Source: Acheta domesticus (Eukaryota; Arthropoda; Insecta; Orthoptera; Gryllidae). Taken from it: a DNA stretch of 64,000 bases. The translations under genes were made by a program, and so were the position numbers. The stretch spans positions 214,372,565 to 214,436,564 of the forward strand of contig JAHLJT010000631.1 in NCBI GenBank assembly GCA_031308135.1. Reading direction: 5' to 3'. Shown in pieces: positions 35,301 to 47,493 of the stretch; within the stretch, counting starts at the first letter, position 1, and each line of letters starts with the position of its first letter. The notes below the pieces were generated by a model. The model saw nothing but the letters and a program-made list of their open reading frames with translations, had not been told where the DNA came from and ran no database searches.

Positions 35301-36164
35301 TTATGTTTGATAATATATTTTATTAATATTATTATTAGTTGCTTTTTATTATTAGACAACTAAGTCAATCAATACTCATGTAAAGTTTTACATGAAAGTT
35401 AACAACTGGCTGGACAAAGATAGATAATACTGTTCAGATTCGCAGAAGTATCAAATTACATTCTTTTAATAGCTTGGGTGATTACCTTGAAATAATTAAA
35501 CTTTACGCACAGAAATTGTTCTTGTATTATACTTCAAAATATTAGATTTTATACGTAATTTAGAGAAAAAATATGAAAATAAACAAAACTTCAAGGACGC
35601 TCTATATAATCTAAAATTGTTTCTAATGTGTTCTTTTTACAAAGTCGGCAATCACTTTACCAATGAAATTTACAGTACAACATATAAAGATCATAACTAA
35701 ATACAGACAAGTAAAACAAACAATAATTATTTGATTTTTGAGAATAAGAATAAAATGATAGAGCTTTATGGATAATGTTCTCGAAATCTCTAAACAAAAA
35801 ATAATTTTCATAATTATTTATTAACTCTAAAACCTCAAAAAACCTTAATCTCATAATCCATCACTTGAATATTCCACGTTATTAGATTACAAACATTATA
35901 GGAAATAATCGATATAAAATTCGCTTCAGTCAAAAAAATGTTTTTTAATAAGTTAATATTCTACATTTTTACATTTCATTCAATTCGTCAGTACAACCAA
36001 TGTAACTTCGCTTAACATTTGGTGAAGGTTTAGTTACAAACCTAGCTAACTTGGTGTACAAATCGATGTACGTTATATTACCAACACAATAAAATTGTAA
36101 GCGAGCGATGAAACCTTAAAGTTCATCTTCATGTAAAAAACACCAAGAAATATTTTAAAAATGT
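32311..36164. other. AT-rich DNA downstream of the Dop1R2 exon (likely intron)
   Basis: As the receptor is on the minus strand and ends at a donor site, this stretch should be intron. I looked for a tail exon continuing RDFRR with AF and cysteines and did not see one. A degenerate GTAGTAGTGTGA-type repeat lies at 34525-34710. Confidence 0.4.
34525..34710. repeat. Degenerate TAGTAGTGTG-type simple repeat
   Basis: Irregular repeats of GTAGTAGT, GTGTATTG and AGTGTGA with low C content on the plus strand. Confidence 0.6.
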
Positions 36165-36170
36165 ACTCAC
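36165..36170 (-). promoter_or_regulatory. Splice donor (GTGAGT) of the Dop1R2 exon
   Basis: Read on the minus strand, the coding sequence ends GGAG and is followed at once by GTGAGT, a consensus U1-type donor. Reading through gives a stop (TGA) one codon later. The intron is phase 2: AG of an arginine codon lies in this exon. Confidence 0.85.
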
Positions 36171-37354
36171 CTCCTGAAATCGCGACTCCAGCAGGCGTAA
36201 ATGACAGGATTCATGCTGGAGTTGATCCACCCCAGCCACGTGACGACAGCCGACACCAGCTCTTCCCTCCAGATGCACTGCAAGCAGAACCCGGACAGCA
36301 GATTGACGACGAAGAACGGCAACCAGCACACGATGAACACCCCCATCACTATGCCCAGGGTCTTAGCCGCCTTCTTCTCCTTGGCGAACTTGGCGAGTTT
36401 GCGGCTGAGGGAGAAGTTCTTGCTGTTGAGCCCCTTGCCCATGCGCTGCGACGGGTGCCGGCCGAGCCCGTTGTCGGCCGCGCCCGTCAGCTCGTCCAGG
36501 TCGGCGGGCTCGGGCAGCTCGTGGGAGCCGCCGCCGCGGTGGATGCGCAGCGTCAGCCCCAGCTCCCCCGACGCCACCATCACCTGCTTCGAGCCCAGCT
36601 TGAGGGAGCGCGTCTGGATGACGGCGGCGCGGTAGATGCGGTAGTACGTGAACACCATCACGAACAGCGGGAGGTAGAACGAGATGGTGGAGGAGAAGAT
36701 GAGGTAGCCGAGGTTCTCCGTGAACGGGCACTTGTACGCGGGCACGGCCTGGTCGCGCACGGCGCGCCACCACGCGATGGCCGGGAACGAGATGGCGCCC
36801 GAGCACACCCACACGGCGGCGATGAGCGCGGCCGACCGCCGCCCGGACATCCGCATGGGGTAGGTGAACGGGTCCGTGATGGCCCAGTAGCGGTCCAGCG
36901 AGATGACGCACAGGTTGAGGATGGACGCCGTGCTGAAGAGCACGTCGAGCGAGCGCCACACGTCGCACCAGTCCGCCCCGAAGAACCACGTGTGCTCCAT
37001 GACCTCGTAGACGGCGCTGAACGGCATCACCACCAGCCCGACCAGGCAGTCGGCGACGGCGAGCGACGTGACGAAGTAGTTGGTGGCGGTGTGCAGGTAG
37101 CGCTCGCGCGCCACCGCCAGGATGACCAGCATGTTGCCGAAGACGGTGGCCACCGAGAAGAGCAGCAGGAGGACGGCGAGCGGCGCCTTGTCCTGCGCCA
37201 GCAACGCCCAGCGCCGCCAGCGGAGCGCCTCCTCCGCGTCGCCCGCCGACGCGTTCTCCGCCGCGCCGCCCACGCCCGCCGCCCCCGCGCCGCCCTCCGA
37301 CTCGTTCCCCGACAGCCACTCCGACGCGTTGCTCATCGTCCAAGAGGCGAACAT
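36171..37354 (-). CDS. Dop1R2: Dopamine receptor Dop1R2 (DAMB/INDR type), seven-TM exon
   Basis: This exon encodes a class A GPCR of the invertebrate D1-like group 2 (Dop1R2/DAMB), which binds dopamine at the plasma membrane and signals through G proteins. The 395 residues hold all seven helices: TM1 with GN at 73-74, TM2 LAVAD ending at D102, TM3 with amine-binding D137, DRY at 154-156, TM5 serines S221, S222 and S225 for the catechol hydroxyls, TM6 CWLPFF at 343-348 and TM7 NPVIY at 382-386. C130 and C209 should form the extracellular disulphide. The N-terminus has three N-glycosylation sequons (N9, N17, N34). Start M1 is the first Met of the open frame; M7 is an alternative. The reading ends in RDFRR, where AG is followed by GTGAGT, so the exon is coding-partial and the C-terminal tail lies in another exon that I could not find. 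The assignment to Dop1R2 rather than Dop1R1 or an octopamine receptor rests on the TM3-TM4 and loop-3 sequence as I remember the insect family. Confidence 0.93.
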
Positions 37355-37800
37355 CCACAGTCTCCCAGCGGCGACGGCCGTGCACTCGAGTTGCTTCGAC
37401 GGCGGCTCTCAGCGGTACTTCAGCCGCCGCACCGTCACACACCGTCAGTTCGCACGCACACCCCACTGCCCGCCACCCCTCCACTCGACAGCCACCCGCG
37501 ATTTCAACGGCGAACCGACACATCACCGCTCTCGGCCTCCTCCGCGCAGACGCTGCAACCAACTGCGCCGGAAAGGCTGGAATCAGAAGTTGAGGCGTCG
37601 CGAGGGCGCCTTCCGTTCGGTACACCGGCTGTGCGACGCTCCTTGCCCCAGGTAAGGCTCTGCGGCGAGAGGAGGCTGTGCTCTGCCCCACCCACCTGCT
37701 GGCAGCATCACGTGTGGCGTGCAGGCGTCGGCCGTGACGATTCTGGCTCACAGCAACAAGTAGAAGTGACGTGTCACTTTTCCACTCGCTACGCGACGTC
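37355..37800 (-). promoter_or_regulatory. GC-rich 5' flank of Dop1R2 (probable 5' UTR/CpG island)
   Basis: The bases directly upstream of the receptor start are rich in C, G and CpG and become ordinary AT-rich DNA at about 37800. This fits a 5' UTR or a promoter-proximal island. No TATA box or splice acceptor can be fixed. Long open frames on both strands here and across the exon are by-products of GC-rich codon use. Confidence 0.45.
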
Positions 37801-38777
37801 TTCGGAAGGTATTTAAGAAATGAAACTTGCGTATAATATTCTCAAAACCATAAAGTAATGAAGAGAAGGATTTAGTTGTATTTTTCGTACATGCTGGCAA
37901 AATGTAAGAAAAAATTCAACAGTTCTAGAAATAAACATATCAAATTTCAACGTTATCTTCTTTGACCATAAGGTCGGAAAACCGTAATAGTTAAGTCGGC
38001 AATAAGCATGTAAGAGACTTACATTAAAATTTTGTAATGGAAAGAAACGTAAAGTATGAATTTAATAAACATATGAATTCGTTTTTTTACTTGCGTAATT
38101 GTATTAACTTCCCATCAATATTGAAAATAAACCCCATTTTAGTGAAATAAGTATAACTTATTCATTTCTACAGCTCAAAGAAAAAATGCAGACACATTCA
38201 GAAGACGTCGGATAAACTTTATTTTATTTGAATGGCAGTGTGAGGATCACAAACATTGTGTGCCTATATCTTCAATAAAGTTTCACATGTTAGTGGAAGT
38301 AACTTGTTTGATCCTAGAGTGATTCTTCTTCAGTATTTGAGGAATGATTTTGTTTGAATCTTCTTTGATCTTTCTTTCATAGTCGAAATATCTTCAGCGG
38401 AATGAATTAAACGGTATCTTGTTAGTGAATTGTTAATATTGAAAATGTTCAACTAATAAGTTTTTGCATCCGAATAAACACTAGTTTTTTCTTGGAACGT
38501 TTTTCAAGGACCTACATATATTATGAACACATACTTTTCAAGTGAAGGTTGGAACGTTATTTTCAGTGTAGTCAAATACATTATCTCTCTAGGGTTCCAC
38601 ATTTCGTCCGATTTACTTTCTATTCCACACAGAACACAAGTAAAACCCACAGGGACACGCTAAAACCTCCGTCAAATTAATTTAAATTCATCCGTGCGTC
38701 TCGAACTACTTATCGAATCACATTACCCATTCAGAGTCTCGCGGGGACAAAAGTTCATACGATATTAATTTTGTCGC
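37801..38777. other. AT-rich spacer between Dop1R2 exon and CpG island
   Basis: Ordinary AT-rich sequence. I see no gene, repeat or RNA here. It could be a 5' intron of the receptor if transcription begins in the island at 38.8-39.5 kb. Confidence 0.3.
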
Positions 38778-39475
38778 GTGAGTTTTAAAAGTTTCTCTCA
38801 AGTCGGGGCGCAGTGGGGCAGGCGGCAGCGGCGGCGGCGGCGGCGGCGTGCCCTACGGCGCGGCGACCGCCCGCGCGCCCGCGCGACCCGCGGCGGCGGC
38901 GGCGGCAGCGGTGGCGCGTGCGGGGGAGGGCGGCGCTGCTGGTGCGGCAGGGGCGGTGCGGCTATTGAGATCGCGCACGCAAAGGACACGCGTCGTCATT
39001 CAACGCTCGGACGGCCTTGGCGGCAGCGGTGGCGGCGCCGCAGAAGTGACGGCGGTGGCGGCGGCGGCGCACGCGGAGCGGTGGCGGTGGCGGCGGCGGC
39101 GGCGGCTGCGGCGCGCGGCGCGACGCGGGCGTCGTCCGTCGGCCGAGCGGGAGAGCGCCGTCGCGACGCCGGCGGCGCGGCGGGGCGGGTGCAGCGGCTG
39201 GCAGCGGCGGGCAGCGGGGCTGCGCAGCGACTGAGCCGGCGCGCGCCGCGGGCCACCTGCCGCCGCCGCCCTCGCCGCCGCCGCCCTCGCCGCCGCCGCC
39301 CTCGCCGCCTCCGCCGCCGCCGCCGCCGCCGCCGCCGCCCGGCGCCCGCGCACTGACGCCCCGCGCCGCTGACGCCCCCGCGCCGTCCCTTCGCCGCCCC
39401 GCTGCTCGCGGCGGGCGGGCGGGCGGGCGGGCGGCCTGGGGGGCAAATGAAGAGGCACGGGAAGGCGCGGGGCCT
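38778..39475. promoter_or_regulatory. Strong CpG island with GGC/GCC runs
   Basis: About 700 bp made almost wholly of G and C, with dense CpG and imperfect GGC runs (38825-39190) followed by GCC/CGC runs (39260-39345) and GGGC runs (39410-39435). The flanks are AT-rich on both sides. Its location 1.4 kb upstream of the receptor exon makes it a candidate promoter or non-coding first exon of Dop1R2, but a divergent unrelated gene is equally possible. Arg/Ala-rich open frames on both strands are compositional artefacts. Confidence 0.5.
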
Positions 39476-41379
39476 AGTGGGTGCCGATGGAGGCAATGAG
39501 ATAGTTTCTGCGTAGGTGTAATGTGGGTAGCGGTGGTTTCCGAAGCACACCAGAACGCGCTTGTGAAAGGTTATGGAATCGTGGTCGTGTGAAGGGGAAG
39601 GGTAGGAATCAAGAGACATTGAAATTCAAGCACATATTAGGCTAGTAAATAATGAACAGTAAACTGAAACAACTGATAAATGATGAGTAACTAGGACATG
39701 AGTAGGGACAGATGAATAAAAATACATCGAAGTGCACAAAAATATTTCTTAACTCATCGATATTTGCAACCGGCAACCATAAAGGGAATGTAAAATCTGT
39801 TACAACCGCAGATGGCTGCATTACAACTGTCATCAAACTAAAGCGACAAAACGAAGCGAAATAAAGAAATGTCAAGAACATCAGGCAGTTACCTCAACAA
39901 TATGTATAAAAGTTGCAAATTTAATAGATGTGTGCAAATGTCATGTTCCCTAACTCCCCTTCTCACTCATTCCCATTCTCCCTTCCCTCCCCTTCTTCCT
40001 CTTCTCCCTATCAATTCTCTTCGCTCATATATTAGTATTTTCTCTGTCCCGATACTTTCTACCTTCTGAGTATACGATCGATTTCTTCTTGGACATTATA
40101 TTAGTAGCGAAATGCAATTGTAGATTTATAATGGATGGTTTTCAGTGTGACCCTGTTTAAATTATATTATTGTCTTTCATGGATCAATTATAAAGTGAAA
40201 AGGGCTTTTGTACACCTCCAATTCCGTTGCTTCCAACCCTGCCTCTGCTGTCAACACTTTCTCTTTCAACACTCTTCGCTTTCGACGCCACCTGTAGAAT
40301 TGGGTTCAAAACATTTATCTTTTTTGTCCAGACAAATTTTGTTTCTCTTGAAATTTGTGTTAATATTGTCAAGAATATTGACATATTACTCGATGAAACA
40401 GGGATTATTTAATATCACGCGTAACATATAGGGATGTTCCAATAACATTAATGCATTCAACAGTTCTGTCCGGTGTAGTAAAAAATCTATAAAAATAAAA
40501 TTGAAGGGTAGCTATTAATTTACAATAAATACCTTTTTGTAATCAATAAACTCATTTACATGATAAAAATATTATATTGTTTCTATTTTTGAAACCGCTA
40601 AACCATTGGACTTTCACTCAGGTAAAGTCGGGAATAATCAGCTGCTTTTTTAAATAATTATTTTCTCTTAAATAAAGAAGTATGTTTGTTTTTTATTTTT
40701 CATACAAGCATGCAGTATTATTTTGATATTAATGAAGTTTTGTACGTGTAACATTCAAAACGAGAGAAAAGTAATATCTGCAAGAGGGTTCGCCAAAAGT
40801 ATCCATTTCGGTCATAACACATAAAGCGAAATTTAAGAGTGGACTCTTTCAGTTTTTCTTCGGAGAGTATATCCAATCTGTGAGGAAACCCATGGCAATG
40901 TATATAACATGTCTTAAATCCTTTAAAATTCCCTCAAAATGCTTTGTAATTCATTCTAATTGCGCCATTACGTTTTAAAGGATTAAAGGTCCAAATTGTT
41001 ACTACTTTCACCAGAGTATTGAACATTGCATCTATTTACAGCTATCCGTAGCAACGATGATCCTAGCGAATATGGCAGAATAGAATGAGCAGGAGCGGGA
41101 CCAGGCGAGGAATGGTACGAGGACGGGGATACTGAATAATAATATGACTAACAGATCTTTTCGTGGTCCCTCCACCTTCAAAATTCTTTGCAGCACTAAA
41201 TCTATGTATTTTCCTTACTTGGCAACAATCGTTTCCCCAGTAAAGTGCAATAAAAGTTAAGATCAAAATGCATCATCGACTTCAGTAATGAACAGTTGCC
41301 TTAAAATTAACTATACAAAAAATTTGCAGAATATAATATTTACATCACGTATCACTCAACCCAATAAATTAGTTTACTG
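39476..41379. other. AT-rich DNA, nothing recognised
   Basis: No supported gene. Short frames at 40135-40431 and 41063-41266 show no known domain. Confidence 0.3.
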
Positions 41380-41910
41380 TAATGTTCAATTTTGATAAAA
41401 TAGTGTTTAACCAAAAAATCGTACATTTTTTCACATTTTCTCAATTTTTCGGTACACGTCATTTTATTGGGTGCATTTATCTCTACCCCTACAAAAAGTT
41501 TTATGGGAAAATTTGAGCAATTTTTGAGAAAATGTGTTTTTTAATTGGTCGTTTTTCACTCAAAAGTATGCAAAATCTACTTATTTTTTAAGTGACATAA
41601 TTAAGAACGAATTGTTCATAACAAACTTTATTTGATGGAAAATTCATTTTCTTTAACGTAATTGTACAAACATTTCAAACTGTTGCAAGTTTTCAAAATT
41701 CAGAGACAACAATGAAAATCGGACCCCTGCCGTTTTCAAATTTGTATTTCACACTGATTTTACAATTAATTTAAAGAACAATTTCCAGCCATTTTTTGAG
41801 AAAATTTTGAAACTGACAGGGGCTTCAAGTTTCTTCAAATTTCAGAGAATACTTTTCAAAATCGCAGGACTTAAAGGTGAGTCAGCCTTATCGGATAAGG
41901 TTCATTTTCA
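41380..41910 (+). mobile_element. Family P repeat, copy 5 (degenerate, 3' end missing)
   Basis: Shares the GAGAAAATTTTGAAA, GAAAATCGGA and TTTGAGAAAAT tracts in the same order as the middle of copy 3. It stops before the GACGGACAGA block and the palindrome. Confidence 0.4.
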
Positions 41911-43213
41911 TAAATATTAATTTCAATGTTTTGGGGCGTTTTTTCTAAAATTCAAGAATTTTCTAGAATGATATAAAAGTAGTACCGATTGATTCGTCTC
42001 ATCGAAATAAATCGAATCTTCTGCAAGTGCCTTAACACACATACGCAAAAAGACGGGTTTTAAATACTTTACCTCTCCAGAATACGATTTTTCAATGTAG
42101 ATGGAACCATTGCCAGGGTGGTCACAGAACTCCTTTAAAAATCTTATCATGTTATTTTAAAATTGAATACATCCAAATAAGCATTCAAAGCCATTGGAAC
42201 ATCCCTAAACTGATAATCAGGGAAACTAATTTGCGGCGAAAGTAAGGCTAATTAGAAATAAAATAATAATTACAAATTATTGACTCAATTAATTACTGTG
42301 TTACACTCTTGATGTAGAATTTAATATTCGTTTAATTTAGTTAAACAATTCGAATTAAAGTACGTGAATCATTCAATATTTAAAGGAACATTTGTAGTGA
42401 TGGAAACGCTTAACCCAGGCAATTGTAAGATTTGTGTTTGTTGCCAACATCGCCAAGACAGTTATTCAGCTGTTCGATTAATATTTACATGAACGTTACC
42501 TCGAAAATCGTACTACAGATTCGAAGAAAGTTCGAAGGAAGTCCAACGTACAGAAAGAGCGTTGTGAAATCCGATTTTTATTTTCGGAAATTGTATAACC
42601 TTCAAACTATTCTCTCGAATGGACAAATAATGCGGCAGTATATGCATTACCCTTGCGCGTTTTCATGTGGGGGTGGAAAAGTTAAAAACGGCTGCAAAAG
42701 CGTCATCGTCGAGCACTTCTCCGGGCGCCTGACAGCAGTGTCGGCCTCAGAGTTACTCTCGTATTGATTCGCATTTAGGAAGAGATCAACGATTTTCAGT
42801 TGGACAAACTGCTGAAAAGTGTCGAATAAGTGAGGCCAGAACTCACTCAATCATATAAAAAAAATCATAAGGTTTGTGAAAAGTGAGTTCCAATATATCT
42901 TACAGTACATCACAAAGCCTAGAGACGTCGCATTTGCACTGATATCAAAAAACGTCTCAATTTCGAAGGTTTAGGAATTTAACCCGTGATTAAATTTTGA
43001 TACATCATTTTGAGCCAGAATTCAAGTATCAAAGCCTGCGGTAAAAACATGAGAATCGCCTGTCCATAAGAAATTGATAACGCAACAATCGACTGATTAA
43101 GTAATGTTAACACTCTCTCGACTTCCCATGGTTCGATTATCTGTCATTATTTGAAAAAGCATCACACTGACCACAGCCTATATACTGCTATTTCAATATG
43201 GAGATCGAAGTCA
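41911..43213. other. AT-rich DNA, nothing recognised
   Basis: The 111-codon frame at 42432-42767 has no motif I recognise and overlaps a reverse frame. I do not call it a gene. Confidence 0.3.
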
Positions 43214-43765
43214 AGTCACCAGCAAGGTGGCTCAAGTCATTAACTGATGTCATCGCAGTGTCTCGGGGTCCGAGGGTTCGAGTCCCGACGGTGACGTAAT
43301 TTTCGACACTAGATAGCGAGGCCGAGCTCAGTGTCTGTCTGGAGGATAATTCTAGCTGCCGGCTGTTCTGATCGTTAGATTCCATGGTTTCTCCGATAAG
43401 ACCAGGCGAATGCCGATGTAGTACTCTAACAAACGGCCACGGATCGCGCGCGATCTTTCCACCTCTCCCTTGTCCTATCCTCGCCCCCCTTACACTCACA
43501 TAAACACTTACACTGCACTGGCACACTTGTCGGGAGATCAGTCAGGAACTAAGAGCTTCTCCTGGCTTGCACGGTGCCCCGCTGGTGGGAGGTATCTGGT
43601 TTGGAAAATCCTCACAAGCCGACGTAGGTCGGCGCCGGTTCTCGCCAGCCGTAGGAGGAAGATCGACTATTATTCCTCGCGATATAATATACTCTGGACT
43701 TTCGAAACTAATGACCTTCGTTGTTGACGGGCCCGAAATTACTAACCAATCGATTCGAGTCCCAC
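43214..43765 (+). mobile_element. tRNA-derived SINE, copy d (full length)
   Basis: The head has GGTGGCTCAAGTCATTAACT (A-box region) and GGTTCGAGTCCCGACGGTGA (B box, 43274-43293). Then come ATTTTCGACACTAG, TGTCTGTCTGGAGGATAATT, CCATGGTTTCTCCGATAAG, ACAAACGGCCACGGATCGCG, TTGTCCTATCCTCGCCCCCC, CGGTGCCCCGCTGGTGGGAG, AAGCCGACGTAGGTCGGCGC and an AATC-type 3' tail near 43745. About 540 bp, long for a SINE. Confidence 0.8.
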
Positions 43766-43789
43766 ATTGAACAGGTAGTGTCCGGGATG

Positions 43790-44850
43790 ACAGAATAGGC
43801 GTGCTTGTGCTTCTTCCAGACAAAACTAATGGTGCTATAGAATGGCACAGACTTTCTCGCATTGGTTTTATATTTTCTTTGACTTGTACTGACTATTCGG
43901 ACTTGCCACATACTCTTGTCAGCTGCCATCTAACGCCGTCAAAAGTACATTTTTGTACGTTTTCACAACTTTTCAGTTTTCTAATAGTGGAACCGAAATA
44001 TTACTTTAAGAATATTAAAAAAGAGTAAAACTTCGTCCTAAACGTCAATTTTCATTGTAAAATTTAGAGTCGTTTTTACGAAAGTGACATTTACTCATAA
44101 ATGCAAACAGTGTTTACAAATTGCTGGAAATGTGCATATTAACGGCGTGAAAGGTATTAGAAAAAATTACTTTGTGCAATATTTGAAAAAAACAAAAGAA
44201 TACAGCAAAATTAATTTTAGGTTACATTAAACAGTGCAATTAGCACTACTTGCAAGAAAAGTTTGAAGAAAAAATTTGAAACCATTTTTGAGAAATCATT
44301 TTTGGCGTTTGAGCGTTTCTGAAAATACGGAATTTTGAGTTCATTTTTCAAAAACTATTGAGTTTTCGAGAAACTTTATATGACATCATTTAAAGCGCAT
44401 GTACTCATAAATACAATAATGTGAACAAATCCACGATAATGTAAATATTAAATATAAACGAAGTCAAAAAATTGTTTTGTAATTTTTGGTAAAAAGTAAA
44501 GAGTAGAGCAATGTGGCGTTTAGATCATCGTGTAGAGTACATTTAGCACTATCCCTACCAAAACTTTAAAGAAATAATTTAGAGCAAGTTTCGAGTAAAT
44601 ATTTTTGTTACTTCTTAATATTGCCCATATTGCACGCAATATTGTGCAAAAACTACTAAACTTTTCAAAAAAATTATATGACAATGATAAAACTGTGGAG
44701 AAAACTTTTACTTTAAGGAAAAATCTCTATCTCCAATTTTGTAGTTCTAGTAAACGCTGAAAAATTCTAACTTTTGCAATTTTCGAAAATTCAGAATTAA
44801 CAGTGAAAATCGGATCTATGTCACCTTTATAAGTGTACTTACTCCTTCTC
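43790..44850 (+). mobile_element. Family P repeat, copy 4 (3' end missing)
   Basis: Starts ACTAATGGTGCTATAGAATG followed by CACAGACTTTCTCGCATTGG, as in copies 2 and 3, and runs in the same order to GAAAATCGGATCTATGTCA (about 44808). The last part with the GACGGACAGA block and palindrome is absent. It begins just after SINE copy d. Confidence 0.65.
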
Positions 44851-45810
44851 TCTTCCCAACAGCATCTTCACTTCTATTTCTAACACCAGTTAAGAATGTT
44901 TCTTCTTCCCTCCTTTACCCCAAGACTCTTTAACTTTGAGGCTTTTTCTAACCTTTCTCTTTCCCACTGACTTTGAAGCCCCTCCTACGAAAAACTTTCA
45001 GCGTTGCTCTGGCAACAGTAATAACAAACCACATCAGATATACTATAAATAAAAACTTTGCACCAACTTGCTTATGACTAACCAAGTTTTCAACTTCAGA
45101 TCTGAGAAGTTATCTCACAAATAAAAAATATAAGATGAAATACCACTGCGGCAGAGCTATATTTGCAGTTCAACGTCGATGTCAAGCACGACAAGGCAGG
45201 TAGTCTTCCAAAGAATATTATAACAAAAGAGGAGAGTGGGGGGGCTGAATCGAAAATTTCCGAGCAGCAGCTTCAACTGTTCAATGGTGAAATTATATTT
45301 CAACAAAAGAAACTTATTACGAACTTCTTCATTCGATTTCTACAATAGGATGCGCCTTTCTACACTGCCATCGAAATTTTGTATCGGATTTACAGACACT
45401 TTCCCTATCAATTAGAAGAAGCCTATGAGAGTCTGACAGAGAGTCCAGGCTTCAATGTTTCCACCAGCGGAGAAAAGTTTGTGACAACTCGAAAGTCGAG
45501 AGCCGAATAGCGATAAAAGCCGTTAAAAGTAGAACAAAAGTGGAGCATCAATAATGAAATTATAGAAACGTAAAAGCTTTGCTTTCACCCATAATAAACA
45601 TTTCTCACAATTAAATGACCACAGTATTCAAGCGCATTTTCTTCCGATTGAGTTGTCCTTTCAGCATATGCTTAAGTATAGCAAGATAATGTAATTAAGT
45701 GGAACGAAAGACTGTATGAATGTTTCTGCGCGGTAATTGCTGGAGCTCTTCCAGACAATATCTAACGAAAATGCATCATTCAACAAACTTTTTCTTCTTT
45801 TCGGACCCCC
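44851..45810. other. Unassigned stretch
   Basis: An open reading at 45163-45348 continues after one stop to about 45510 with plausible composition (EEAYESLTESPGFNV), but I recognise no family and do not call it a gene. Confidence 0.3.
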
Positions 45811-45811
45811 C

Positions 45812-46330
45812 CTGTTAGGTTGCCTAGGTTCCGACAGTGCTCACGTCGTTAGCTTCTGGGTAGAGGCAGTGAGAAAATAGTTCGCCACCGGCCTTTGGAC
45901 AGGATAGGGCGAGGGACTGTCTCCCGATCCCAGATGTAAAGTCCGACGGGGAGCATGAATCTCCCTGTTGCCTACGTTCCGGCAGTACTCACGTCGATTG
46001 CTTCAAGGTCGAGGCAGTGAGGAGATGAGTTGGGTGCCCCGAGCCACCCGGGCTAATCCCAGCGGTCCCTAGTTGGGCCCCCCAGTTGGCTTCGTCGTGG
46101 CAATGGCCGATTCTCTGGGCAAAGATGAGGGACTGGTCACGGCGCATCGTGCGTGGCGCATCGTCCGGTACTGGCTTAAAAAGCTAGTAGCTCTGAGCTG
46201 GCAGAGTGCCCCACCGAGGCTTAAATGGGGAGGTTCCCGTGAAGGGCAACTGCGTACCAGCGAGATCCAGATTCGAGCCCGAAGCTGTTCTTGCACTGGA
46301 ACGGGGTGCGGATAGAAGCTAGCAAGCCCA
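45812..46330 (+). repeat. Unnamed repeat with a 148-bp internal direct repeat
   Basis: TTGCCTAGGTTCCGACAGTG (45819) and TTGCCTACGTTCCGGCAGTA (45968) begin two similar segments that both continue into CTCACGTCG and GAGGCAGTGAG. The downstream part is GC-rich and has a B-box-like GATTCGAGCCC (46272). It may be a retroelement 5' region or SINE; not identified. Confidence 0.45.
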
Positions 46331-46920
46331 CCCCAGCGAGCAATCCACCTCATAGAATTACAAAGTGTGGGTATAAACGCACGATTTTCTTCTTTTGGGA
46401 TCACACAATGAACTTGGTCACTTTACTGTAATGTTGGCACGAATCAACGCACGACGTTATTTTCATGTGAGCATACTAAAGGATCCTAATGGATGTTCTA
46501 TATCATGCAATCTAAATATATTAGTGGTTGTAACTGGGTAGTTCACAACCTAAATGTTTTTGTATTCCCTTTGCCCAGAACCGGTTCCTTGACCAAATAA
46601 AATGGAGAGATGCAGAACTCAATAACTAATGGGCTTTTTATAAAATTAAATCTCTTTCAACGGCAGAAAGCTCATATCGTGTATTCAATGGAACAATCCC
46701 AAGGACATCCTTTGCAAGGACAATTTGGACGAAAACTCAGCATAAATGATTACATGCCATTTCACGATTGTGCATTCAAATACTGATAGTAACTTTCGCT
46801 TAACGTATCCGGATGACAAGAAGGTGGCCGAACGCGACTGAAGTGTCGTGACAAGCAGAAGAAAAATGTAGCGTCAATAATGGAATTAGAGTCACTTCGC
46901 GGCGTAAGAACTTGGCTTTC
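46331..46920. other. AT-rich DNA, nothing recognised
   Basis: No supported feature. Confidence 0.3.
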
Positions 46921-47493
46921 GTCATTATTGAGGGCAATTGAGAGACCCCACCGCTCCGCGGCGCCGCCGCAGCAAATTGCCGTCGCCGACGCCGCCTCCC
47001 TCTGCGCCGGAGCGTTTTTGCGAGGGGGGCCGGCCCGAAGCTGGGCCGCGGTGCGTTGTTAATGCCAGGTCGGGTTCACAGGGCACTTGTCAAACCGAGC
47101 AGCCGCAATTTTTGTTTTTGCTCTTCCATGCTGCGCGCGACGCACGGACCGGAACGTTAGGCGCACACAGAGGCGGAGAGGGGTGGCGTTGTGGCGGGGA
47201 ATGGCGGACGCGTGGCGACGGCGGGCTCGGAGGCGTGACGTTGGTGAGATCGAGGATGTGACGGGGGCAGCAGCGAAGGTGCGTGGTGGGGCTGAGAAGG
47301 GCAGGGGCGGAGCGGGCAGCGACAGGGAAGTACGATGTGGGTGGAGAGGGCGTATAGGGGGGTATGGAATTGTGGTGGGGATTGGCGGCAGCACGGTGAG
47401 GGCGAGCTTGGGGCCCGCATTGAGGATGAGGACTCGGGGCCGGCCGCGTGGCGGGGTAGGGCAGAAGGGGGAAGACCGTACTGAATGCGTGGT
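46921..47493. promoter_or_regulatory. GC-rich, CpG-rich stretch before the 11-bp minisatellite
   Basis: High G+C with frequent CpG. It could be an island with a promoter, but no gene is visible next to it. Open frames on both strands lack domains. Confidence 0.35.

Noticed and set aside
32311..36164. C-terminal exon of Dop1R2
   Set aside because: I searched by eye for an acceptor followed by codons for AF and a Cys-rich tail on the minus strand and found none convincing.
36363..37816. Overlapping long frames opposite or alongside the Dop1R2 exon (462 codons minus, 551 codons plus)
   Set aside because: Shadow frames of a GC-rich exon, rich in Arg, Ala and Pro with no domain.
38778..39619. 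Arg/Ala-rich frames of 150-207 codons in the CpG island
   Set aside because: They arise from GGC/GCC runs on both strands; no start context, splice site or domain supports them.
45163..45510. Possible small gene (EEAYESLTESPGFNV region)
   Set aside because: Interrupted by a stop, with no recognised family and no splice signals that I could support.
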